In this document: piece after piece, positions 1 through 8,410 of the stretch
How the letters are laid out: each line of letters starts with the position of its first letter
Numbering within the stretch: position 1 is the first letter of the stretch
Assembly: GCA_037447655.1 (NCBI GenBank)
Contig: JBBHKE010001492.1
Span: forward strand, 188,001 to 252,000
Direction of reading: 5' to 3'
From: Zygnema cylindricum
Lineage: Eukaryota; Streptophyta; Zygnematophyceae; Zygnematales; Zygnemataceae
DNA: 64,000 nt
The notes under the pieces: model-generated
Seen by the model: only the letters and a program-made list of their open reading frames with translations
What the model was told of the DNA's origin: nothing
Database searches by the model: none
Translations under genes and position numbers: made by a program

Positions 1-23
1 AACCCCGGATTGGTCGTGCGGAA

Positions 24-351
24 TTTATCGGATGCATGCGTCACTTAGACTTTCTTGTTTGTCCGGTAGGTGCTGTGGCCCAACAGTTTTTTTGGAGGTG
101 GGAATTACCTACAAATAAAAATGCAATTCCCAATTTTTCGACGAAATAAATCTGGTACGGTGAGCCTTTCACGGAAGAGAGAGTTTTAGCGAAAGACCAA
201 GAAGGAAAAGAAACATCGTTCATGCAACCTCTTTGCTATAATACACAGTTTCAGTATATAAAAAAAAAACATTCCAAACCAAAAATATTTCATTGTATCA
301 TAAAACCCATATCGGACGTGGTCAATGAGCAACGATGTTGGCGACAGGAGG
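24..351 (+). pseudogene. Crypton-like tyrosine recombinase core, N-terminal part (decayed)
   Basis: Reading from the window edge gives a frame with CPVGAVAQQFFWRWELP (about 57-107), the pattern of the Ndc10/Crypton tyrosine-recombinase core (CPVGA-A-FF-R-EL followed by P-F and WY). Farther on, KTHIGRG (302-322) and ATMLATGG (329-351) match the conserved block around the first catalytic Arg. A plausible donor (GG/GTGCGT, intron from 352) splices in phase to the acceptor before 471. Two in-frame stops are visible (TAA 147-149, TGA 326-328), and the frame changes between about 250 and 302, so either an intron or an indel lies there. The family cuts and rejoins DNA to move the element. The 5' end lies outside the window. 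Family assignment is by motif reading only. Confidence 0.6.
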
Positions 352-470
352 GTGCGTTTTCGTAAACTTACCATTTGATTTTTATCATGCATTTATTTGA
401 AATAATAAAGTTTTGTTATCTATGTTCTAATTTTTCAAATTTTTGATTTCATTTATGGTGAATATTTCAG

Positions 471-700
471 TGCTGATCGAGAAGCCATCAAAATGATGGG
501 ACATTGGACATCCGACCACTTTTCATACTCATATGTCACGGATTTGCCAAAGGACATTCTACTTCAAGCTTCTGGCCACAAAAACAACACCAGAAAATAT
601 TTTCTTCCTCGTTCCAAAGTGAAACCCCCAACACTCTTTGTGCTATGTTTTGGCCGTGGGTCAAAATGGCATATGTTGAGCTGCCAACAGTATATTTATA
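471..700 (+). pseudogene. Crypton-like recombinase exon with GHW...Y active-site region (decayed)
   Basis: Acceptor ATATTTCAG ends at 470. The exon reads ADREAIKMMGHW then SYVTDLPKDILLQASGH and YFLPRSKVKPP. The GHW followed by Y-x-T-x-LP is the Crypton/Ndc10 arrangement, and the Tyr of SYVTDLP is the likely nucleophile. Joined to the previous exon it gives LATGG-ADREAIKMMGHW, as expected for the family. After KVKPP the frame must change in a run of five C (about 621-625) to reach NTLCAMFWPWVKMAYVELP, which continues the family pattern (FPW). So this copy has a frameshift or a sequencing indel. The next homologous exon is at about 1292, behind a T-rich intron. Confidence 0.6.
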
Positions 701-744
701 AAACTCTCACCATTTATATCATTACTTTTTGGGTTAAGTAATCT

Positions 745-1285
745 TTGGTGTTTTATGTTCGTTGCATTTTTTTATATTATTCTATTTTTTTTCTTGTATC
801 ACTTATTTTGATTTTTTTTTGTTTTTTGTTTATTTTCATTGTTTTTTATCTTTTCGATTATTTTTTTATTTTTTCAATTGTTTTCCTGTTTTTATGTTGT
901 TTTTTATATGTTTTTTGGGTAATTTATTTACGTTTAATTGGTTTTTTTTCTCTTTTCACTCAATCTTTTTTATTAGTTTTTTATTTTTTTCTCTTTGTAT
1001 CACATTTTATTTTTATATATTCAATTATATTTGTATTTTTTCAATTGTTTTCCTGTTTTTATGTTGTTTTTTATATGTTTTTTGGGTAATTTGTTTTTCC
1101 TTTAATTTTTTTTTTCTCTTTCCCACTCAATCTCTTTTTATTTTTTTCTTTTTTTCTCTTTCTATCACATTTTTTTATATATATTTAATGTATATATACA
1201 TTTTGTTTTATATATATTTAATGTATTTTTTTTTTGGTTTTTGTTTTATACTTAATGAATTATTCTTCTATTAAAACATACAAAT
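745..1285. repeat. T-rich low-complexity intron with an internal ~167-bp direct repeat
   Basis: This stretch is mostly T runs. A segment with TTCAATTGTTTTCCTG starts near 872 and recurs near 1039 (period 167 bp), both followed by a TATGTTTTTTGGGTAATTT motif. It ends with TTTTTTTGTGCAG (about 1288-1300), a good polypyrimidine tract plus acceptor for the Crypton C-terminal exon. The long Phe-rich open frames here are a by-product of poly-T and are not called as genes. Confidence 0.6.
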
Positions 1286-1300
1286 GTTTTTTTGTGCAGA

Positions 1301-1938
1301 GAAATGCTCGAGCTTGATTTATTTCCTGATCTTCCTATCTTCAAGCACAAATTGTTCGAATCTCGTTTGTGGTCATCGTTCAAAGACGAAGTCAAAAAAA
1401 CGTGTCATGAAGCATCAAATTGTTCGAATCTCATTTGTGGTCATCGTTCAAAGACGAAGTCAAAAAAACGTGTCATGAAGCATCAAACATGTGGGTTTCA
1501 ATTGCTGATGCCGGAGCAAATGTGCCGATCACAATTTCACAAGTGGCAAAATCTATTGATTCACTATTCATGTGGAGTGAGACCTGTGGAAGTAAAATCG
1601 ATTACATGGGAGATGAAATGTCCTATGTAAAAAAGACACTTTCAAGCTTGAATGAGAAAATTTATAATATAGAGATGACAAGTTAACCCGCATTATGCAC
1701 ATGATGAACGGTCACGGAGATCCGTAACATGGAACACAACCATGTGAAAATCAAAATAGATCATCAGAAAATGAATCTGCTATGGGAATTGGGACTCCTG
1801 AACGCAATCTTCCTCAAAGTGAAGACGAAGAACATGAAACCCTTGTAGAAACGACAAGGACAACTGAAGAATTACCACGTCCTGTTCTATCGCAAGAAAA
1901 CTTAAATTAAGTTTTTTTAATGACACAAATTGGAGTTG
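1301..1938 (+). pseudogene. Crypton C-terminal exon, copy 1 (left palindrome arm)
   Basis: After the acceptor at about 1300 the frame reads EMLELDLFPDLPIFKHKLFE and then SRLWSSFKDEVKKTCHEAS. A 68-bp tandem duplication (units from 1351 and 1419) shifts the frame. The sequence then continues IADAGANVPITISQVAKSID, a further frame break near 1672, and an acidic Ser/Glu-rich linker. It matches copy 3 (3509-4312) almost base for base up to 1937 (GACACAAATTGGAG) and then switches to the palindrome core, so the terminal DNA-binding domain is lost. It is non-coding as it stands. Confidence 0.65.
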
Positions 1939-2782
1939 AGTACAAATTTGACGGTCAATCGGTTAAACAACTTTGACTTTCAAAATATTGTTTCAACCGC
2001 TTCAAATTTTGTCGCGCTTGCGGACGTCGACTGTCATAATAAAATTAGCAATTCACACGGTCGACGAATGTTTACGGTAACAAAACTGCGTCTACGACAT
2101 GTTAATAAAAGTGTTGCAAACAGTCACTTTTTGTCTTTACGTGAGCTCCACGGTGAGAGCATTTAGCCGCAAAATTGAAATTTAATCGTCTAAACGTTAC
2201 ATTGAACTTAGACACAAAGTGAAACGAAACCTTTTTATAACTAAAGTACTATAAATCATGTACAAAAATATGAAAACGCACGAAACAAAATAAACTTTGA
2301 ACAGTATAATAAAACGGATCGGCGTAAAAATATCAATTAAAATTTAATGAAAAATATGCGCGTCGTCACACGCGATGAAATTGAGCCACACAATATACCA
2401 ATCAACATTCTTACATTGACAGCAAAATTTTGTTTTGTGCGTTTTAATATTTCCGTACAAAACTTATAGTAGTTCATTTTAGTTTAAAGAGGTTTCGTTT
2501 CAATATGCGTCGAAGTTTAATGTTACGCTTAGACGATTAAATTTCAATTTTGCGGCTAAATGCTCTCACCGTGGAGCTCACGTAAAGACAAAAAGTGAAT
2601 GTTTGCAACACTTTTATTTATATGTCGTAGCCGCAGTTTTGTTACCGTAAACGTTCGTCGGCCGTGTGAATTGCTAATTTTATTATGACAGTCGACGTCC
2701 GCAAACGCGGCAATATTTGATGTGGTTGAAACAATATTTTGAGAGTCAAAGTTGTCTAACCGATAGACCGTCAAATTTGTAC

Positions 2783-3430
2783 TCAACTCCAATTTGTGTC
2801 ATTAAAGAAACTCAATTTAAATTTTCTTGCGATGGAACAGGACGTGGTAATTCTTCAGTTATCTTTGTCGTTTCTACAGAGGTTTCATGTTCTTCGTCTT
2901 CACTTTGAGGAAGATTCCGTCCAAGACTCCCAATTCCCATAGCTGGTTTATTTTTTTGATGATCTATTTTGATTTTCACATGGTTCTGATCTATTAAACA
3001 GATCTCCGTGACCGTTCATCATTGCATAATGCGGGTTAACTTGTCATCTATATTACAATTTTTTTGATTCAAATTGAAAGTGTCTCTTTTACATAAGACA
3101 TTTCTTCTCCCATATAATCAATTTTTCTTCTACAGGTTTCACTCTACATGAATAGCAAATCAACTGATTTTCCCACTTGTGAAATTGTAATCGGCACATT
3201 TGCTTCGGCATCAGCAATTGAAACCCACATGATGATGCTTCATGACACGTTTTTTTGACTTTGTCTTTGAATGATGACCACAAATGAGATTCGAACAGTT
3301 TGTGCTTGAAGATAGGAAAATCAGGAAATAAATTACACTATTGAGCCATAACATAGTGTGAAGGAAATTTTGTGCGCTTAAATCTCTTTCAGATTTACAA
3401 GCTGAGCATTTTTCTGCACAAAAAAACATT
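2783..3430 (-). pseudogene. Crypton C-terminal exon, copy 2 (right palindrome arm)
   Basis: On the minus strand from the acceptor GTGCAG (about 3415) the sequence encodes a degraded version of the same exon, including SAQNFLHTMLWL, FESHLWSSFKDKVKKTCHEA and ISQVGKSVDLLFM-like segments in mixed frames. The first block, absent from copy 1, fits the helix normally found just before P-x-F-K-H-K-LFES in these proteins, so copy 1 has probably lost about 55 bp here. Frame breaks are frequent. It ends at 2783, the same base where copy 1 switches to the palindrome core. Confidence 0.6.
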
Positions 3431-3508
3431 TGTATGTTTTAATAGAAGAATACTTCATTAAGTAAAAAAAAAAAAATAATAATAATACATTAAATTTATA
3501 CATAAATA

Positions 3509-4312
3509 TTGTTCGAATCTCGTTTGTGGTCATCGTTCAAAGACGAAGTCAAAAAAACGTGTCATGAAGCATCAAACATGCGGGTTTCAATTGCTGATGC
3601 CAGAGCAAATGCGCCGATCACAATTTCACAAGTGGCAAAATCTATTGATTCACTATTCATGTGGAGTGAGACCTGTGGAAGTAAAATCGATTACATGGGA
3701 GATGAAATGTCCTATGTAAAAGAGACACTTTCAAGCTTGAATGAGAAAATTTATAATATAGATGACAAGTTAACCCGCATTATGCACATGATGAACGGTC
3801 ACGGAGATCCGTTGCATGGAACACAACCATGTGAAAATCAAAATAGATCATCAGAAAATGAATCTGCTATGGGAATTGGGACTCCTGAATGCAATCTTCC
3901 TCGAAGTGAAGACGAAGAACATGAAACCCTTGTAGAAACGACAAAGACAACTGAAGAATTTCCACGTCCTGTTCCATCGCAAGAAAACTTAAATCAAGTT
4001 TCTTTAATGACACAAATTGGAGCTCGACTACACACGGTCAAAGATGTGTGGAAAGCCTACCACGATGGTATAGGTGGACTTCCTTCTATCGCGAAATTAG
4101 AATCAAGTGGAACTAGTTGGAGGAAAGGAGAATATCATACGTTTTATAATTGGAATGTCATCTTGGTAGAAGTTGGTAGAATAACAAAAGAAAATGAGTT
4201 AACATTGAGTACGACATTGGACATGTTGCAAGATCGCCAATTCGTGAACAAATGGAGTTTGCGCGACATATCGAAGAGATTAGCGACTGAAAACAAAAAA
4301 AAACTAAATTAA
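3509..4312 (+). CDS. Crypton C-terminal fragment with GCR1_C-type DNA-binding domain, copy 3
   Basis: This is a 267-codon open frame, the best preserved of the three copies, but 5'-truncated: homology begins at ATTGTTCGAATCTCG (3511), the same base that starts the 68-bp repeat in copy 1, and no acceptor precedes it. Residues about 1-95 continue the helical recombinase C-terminal part. Residues 110-175 form an acidic, Ser-rich linker. Residues about 178-267 hold TVKDVWKAYHDGIGGLPSIA, then SWRKGEYHTFYNWNVILVEV and LSTTLDMLQDRQ. The V-x-D-V-W-x-x-[YW]-x-x-G-I-G and W-R-K pattern is that of the GCR1_C domain, which in Cryptons and yeast Gcr1 binds DNA. An acceptor-less exon cannot be expressed alone. 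Domain call by motif only. Confidence 0.65.
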   Translation: MFESRLWSSFKDEVKKTCHEASNMRVSIADARANAPITISQVAKSIDSLFMWSETCGSKIDYMGDEMSYVKETLSSLNEKIYNIDDKLTRIMHMMNGHGDPLHGTQPCENQNRSSENESAMGIGTPECNLPRSEDEEHETLVETTKTTEEFPRPVPSQENLNQVSLMTQIGARLHTVKDVWKAYHDGIGGLPSIAKLESSGTSWRKGEYHTFYNWNVILVEVGRITKENELTLSTTLDMLQDRQFVNKWSLRDISKRLATENKKKLN

Positions 4313-4729
4313 AGTTTGTGGAACTTTTTGGCACTTGTTGTAAATGTGTTTTTTGTAGCTTTTGAAACTTTGTAGAAACTTATAATGTTTATTTAGACTT
4401 ATTTTTTTAGAAATTGAAATTCGCGTAATACGTTTTCTTATAGTTTTATTATTTTCGGCCCATTACATGTTTATATTTTATTTGCTTTTTTATTTTATTT
4501 TGTACGAACCCTAAAATTGCATAACTTGTTTTTTTATTTGATAAAAAAATTTATTTGATAAAAAAAGACGTGTAATCTCTAATGTTGGCGAAGTTAATGT
4601 TTTTTGTATTGTATTTCACAAAATGTCCATTTATCACAAAATAAATTATTTAATATTTGCTGCCCTATGTGTTTTCTTCATTAAATTGGATATCATACAC
4701 ACACACACACACACACTAATTCTTTATGT
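4313..4729. other. No gene; AT-rich flank with (CA)n at 4695-4717
   Basis: AT-rich sequence downstream of the Crypton frame. The only structure seen is a (CA)n microsatellite of about 11 units at 4695-4717. No coding frame, terminal repeat or target duplication for the Crypton was recognised here. Confidence 0.5.
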
Positions 4730-5725
4730 ATATGATTTTATTTCATTATTTTTATCAACAATTACGCTATGCTAAAAAAAAATAGTTAATGTGTTTTGGT
4801 TTATATAACAAACTATGACTCAACACAAACCAAATATAGTTTATTTATCATCGTCGATAAAAAATGTAGTCGTTGTGTTTATCAAACTTAATAGATTTGA
4901 AACATTGTAAGATAGAAAAATGATATTATCAATTGTGGGGGTAAAATTTGTTATATTTTTCGTTTTTTGATATTACAAAACAAAACAAAAGCAACGACTA
5001 AGAGCTCTCATCCCTTATTTGGTTTTTTTTTGTATAAATGTCTTTTGTCGAATATCTAATCGATATCTTTTTATCGATGTCTTTTGTATTGTCAATTACG
5101 TTAGATCAAAAAGTTTTAGTTAGTGTATTTGGTGTATACAACAAACTATCACGTAAAACAAACAAGATACAATTTCTCTATTATGGTCGATAAAAAATGA
5201 AGTCGTTTTTTTGTCAAATTTAATAGGTTTCAAACATTGTAAGATACAAAAATCATAACATCGATCGTGGGAGTAAAATTTCTACAATTTTTTCTTTTGT
5301 GATATTATGAGAGAAAATAAAAGCAACGGCTAAATATTATCATCGTTTATTTGTTTTTTTTTTATAAATGCCTTTTGTCATATACTTAATCGGATATTTC
5401 ATTTTTTTTATCAACAATTACGTTAGATAAAAGAGGTATAGTTAATGTTTTTGTTTTATGTATAAAAAACTAGAACTTAACACAAACCAAATACATTTTC
5501 TCTATTATGGTCGATTAAAAATGTAGACGTCGTGTTTGTCAATCTTAATAGGTTTGAGACATTGTAAAATAGAAAACACGATAGCATCAATTGTGGGGGT
5601 AAAATTTGTTCTATTTTTCGTTTTGTGATATTATAAAACAAAATAAATGCAACAACTAACTATTCTCATTGTTTATTTGGTTTTTTTTTGTTATAAATGT
5701 CGTTTGTCCAAGATCTAAACGGATA
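4730..5725. repeat. Three tandem copies of a ~330-bp AT-rich repeat
   Basis: Each unit contains, in order, TCAACAATTACG(C/T)TA, a stretch with AACAAACTA, TCGATAAAAAATG(T/A)AGTCG, ACATTGTAAGATA, GGGGGTAAAATTTGT, TTTTCGTTTTTTGATATTA and ATAAATGTC(T/G)TTTGTC. The ACATTG motif falls at 4902, 5234 and 5559, giving periods of 332 and 325 bp. The units are diverged (I estimate 15-25 percent) and contain no conserved frame. They may be a minor satellite or tandemly duplicated non-coding sequence. Confidence 0.75.
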
Positions 5726-6861
5726 GCAAATGTATATATTTTTACATTTGTGATGTATTATATATAAATGTTGTATTATAGTACGATTAATGCTTTAGTA
5801 TTCCGTAATTATAAAAATATATTAATTGAGCAGCATTAAAAATATATTGGCGACCAAAAAATTAATTAATTAAAACAGCCTTATGGCCGCTAAGGACCAC
5901 CCGATCAGCCAACAACAAATTGAGTGATTAACTACTCTATTTTGAGTGGCAACGTATTGAGGAGATCGACGATATAGGCGTAATGGTAACGTAGCGGCAA
6001 TGGGGAGCACGTGTTAATTTTTATTTTATTTTTTTGGGACGCATCCGTGCGTTGGTTTTTATTATTTTTTGTTTTACTTGCGGCGTTGGTTATTATAAAA
6101 TTTTGTTTTACTTGAGCTTAAACATCGCCTGCCGCGAAAGCGCCTATTTATCCGTTTGCGTCCTCCCGCGAGACGTCGTACGCCGCCAGCTAAGACAGGT
6201 ATACCTGGCCCGGTGAAGTCTTCGCGGGCCAATTCGAAATGTGTCGAACCGGCATTCGCGGGAGTCTCCGCGAGGTTATCCTACGGCCGGCGTTACTCTC
6301 CTCGACCCTCTGCGAGTCTCCTCGTTTCGACCTGTACCGGCTGTCTACTCTCCGCGCAAAGCAGTATACCATACCGTTTTTTGTCTAACAGGATTTTATT
6401 TCCAAGAACGCGATGGTAATACCATCAAAGTACAAAACATGATTGTCAATAAAAAGTATTGATGACCAACAAAGGTTAAAGACCAAAATCCTAAAGGACT
6501 AAAAACACAACAAAAATGCGTGAAAAGCCTCAAAGGAATGAAAGAAAGCAAGTACAACAAAACCAAACTATGGAAACACTACAAAATAACCTAGACGATA
6601 AACCCTCAAACTGGACCTATCTAAAGATAAAAACTATGGATATCGTCTATATGCGCCGGGTGGCGCGGCGGTAAGTCTCGCAGTCCTCGACCATCATTCA
6701 CCACCGTGCTCTGCCTGATAATGTTCTACGTTCCTTCGCGATTATTTTCGCTCTGTACAAACGATTGCGTGGCAGTACATTTTGGTTTGGAAGGCCTCGT
6801 ACATATCATGTCCGCAAAGCGTTTACATTTCGTACGGACAAGTGGCTCCTATCACGACACG
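5726..6861. other. No recognisable gene
   Basis: Mixed AT-rich sequence followed by a GC-richer patch at about 6120-6360 with short open frames on both strands. None of them shows a family motif or splice-consistent structure, so nothing is called. Confidence 0.4.
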
Positions 6862-7091
6862 CTACACCGCCAATCGCTATTAGCGTTGTGAACGCTAATC
6901 CCGTCCCGCTTTTTTTTTTATTATTATCAAATAGAATTATCCACACTATTTAAAAAAAAACCCTAATTCCTAATTAGAGTAATCGATTTCTTCGAAAATT
7001 TCCAAATTCCCAATTAGCGTAAACCACGCTAATTATTCGTATACCCTAAAGAAACCCTAAACTTCTACGCTAATAGCGATTGGCGGTGTAG
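6862..7091. repeat. Perfect 25-bp inverted repeat enclosing ~180 bp
   Basis: CTACACCGCCAATCGCTATT (from 6862, continuing AGCGT to 6886) is the exact reverse complement of 7067-7091. The spacer is AT-rich with poly-T/A runs and repeated CCTAATT motifs. The shape fits the termini of a small non-autonomous DNA element (MITE), but I could not find a flanking target duplication. Confidence 0.6.
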
Positions 7092-7427
7092 TTGACGTAG
7101 GCTAGCGTCACGTGCCAGTTCACGGCGGACAAAAAAAAGTACCGTTTCCATACCATACCGTTTTCCCATTTTTCAAGTGTGAGCCACGCAACTGTCAATA
7201 AGGTGAAGCGTTTCCGTACTTCAAACTTTACAAAACGTACACAATTTCGCTGACGCGATAGGTGCCGATAACTGTACGGACTTGGCGCGCTGTGAAGCAC
7301 TGACCCGATTTTTTTTTTTTTTTGATGTGCACATGCAGCAATACAGCAGAACAGCTTACGAAAAGGCGTACAATTTGGATTTGTACATGATTTTACGTTC
7401 ACATTTATGCAAGATATACCAAAACAA

Positions 7428-7730
7428 GACGAAAGGACAAATGTTCATAGTCCACGATGTTGGAATTGTGGTGTTGCATATAGCTCCCAATTTTAGGCGA
7501 TATTCAGTACGACTTTTGGTACGGATCGAGTGATCGAAGCCGAACCTGAATCTTGCATACAAACCCAACATACTTATGGCGGAGTACTTGGATTGTTGGC
7601 AAGATTCAGGTTCGGCTTCGACCACTTGATCCGTACCAAATGTCCGTACTGACTATCGCCTAAAATTGGGAGCTATAGGCAACACCACAAGTTAAAACAT
7701 CGTGGAATATGTACATTTGTCCTTTCGTCG
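7428..7730. repeat. Imperfect inverted repeat (arms ~130 bp, loop ~45 bp)
   Basis: Left arm about 7428-7556 and right arm about 7600-7730 are reverse complements with few mismatches. Shared blocks include AGCTCCCAATTTTAGGCGAT, TTGGTACGGATC and CGAAGCCGAACCTGAATCTT. The transcript would fold into a long hairpin, as expected of a fold-back element or a microRNA-like precursor locus. Open frames reading through the arms are shadows of this structure. Confidence 0.8.
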
Positions 7731-7917
7731 CTATCCATATATTTTCTTGGTATACTGAAAGGCTGGCACCGACGGCGTCCAGGTGACATGTAAATGTCAT
7801 TTGTGATTTGTCTTTTTGGGAAGCAGATCTGACGTACGAAGAATTTGTACATATAGTGTCTTTTCTTTCCTAGAGAACCAATTGCAAAACTCATCCAAGC
7901 GAGAAAAATTAAAAGCT

Positions 7918-7972
7918 TGTACTCATTTTCGGTTAGAATGAGCTGTACTCATTTTAACCGAGAATGAGTACA
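7918..7972. repeat. Short near-perfect palindrome
   Basis: TTGTACTCATTTTCGGTTAG followed by AATGAGCTG is mirrored by ACTCATTTTAACCGAGAATG and AGTACAAC. The stem is about 25 bp with little loop. Function unknown. Confidence 0.7.
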
Positions 7973-8313
7973 ACCTTTAAGTTTTTAATCCACAGGTTTG
8001 ACTCTATTTCTTTTGTACGAATTGGACATCTATGGAGTACAAACTCTAATGTTTGAGACTTTGAGTCCACAGATTTGATTCTACATTCTGCGTACGATTT
8101 CTAAGCAAGCTGTACAAAAGACAAACCGTACAAAAAGCACACCGTGTCAAGAAGGTTAAGCCTTTCTGTACTTCAAAGAAAAGACAAAAATATTGTTCCA
8201 CTCGCATGCGAAAGTCACAATCGATTTGAATTGAATAACTACTATTACTAAAACTGCCACGTGGAGCTCATTACCAAGCTTTCGCGTCTGTGTCACGTCG
8301 CTAGTTCGTCGCC

Positions 8314-8410
8314 ATGGCTGCCACCACTATTGCCATGACATTGCTGATCGCAGCGTGCCACGTGGCACTTGTAATGGGAAGCTACACTGGACCCATGGCG
8401 AAAGCAGACA
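8314..8410 (+). CDS. LRR gene exon 1: signal peptide
   Basis: The ATG sits in GCCATGG, a strong initiation context. It encodes a typical secretory signal (short N-region, hydrophobic TIAMTLLIAACHVALV) and then GSYTGPMAKAD. Donor ACA/GTAAGT at 8411. It ends one base into a codon, which is completed by AG from exon 2 to give Lys. Confidence 0.65.

Larger units (their letters stand above)
1215..3505. repeat. Large imperfect inverted repeat (arms ~1.07 kb, spacer ~140 bp)
   Basis: The right half is the reverse complement of the left half about a centre near 2361. Left arm is about 1215-2290, right arm about 2436-3505. Check points: TACAAATTTGACGGTC at 1939 against GACCGTCAAATTTGTA at 2766; GTGAGCTCCACGGTGAGAGC at 2141 against its complement at 2563; the acceptor TTTTTTTGTGCAG is found in both arms. 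The outer part of each arm is a Crypton C-terminal exon. The inner part (about 1938-2290 and 2436-2783) is unrelated sequence starting TTGAGTACAAATTTGACGG. Arms differ by scattered substitutions, a 68-bp tandem duplication in the left arm, and about 55 extra bases in the right arm. Confidence 0.85.

Noticed and set aside
745-1274. Two overlapping open frames of 114 and 170 codons rich in Phe, Leu and Ile, looking like membrane proteins
   Set aside because: They are translations of poly-T intron sequence with a 167-bp repeat; no start context or family motif.
1930-2792. Two near-identical 78-codon frames on opposite strands
   Set aside because: They are the two arms of the palindrome core; identity comes from the inverted repeat, and nothing suggests a protein.
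6156-6419. 87-codon frame in a GC-rich patch
   Set aside because: No motif, and frames of similar length exist on both strands.
6655-6725. tRNA-like GCCGGGTGGCGCGGCGGTAA
   Set aside because: Only a D-arm-like start; no T-arm or acceptor pairing follows.
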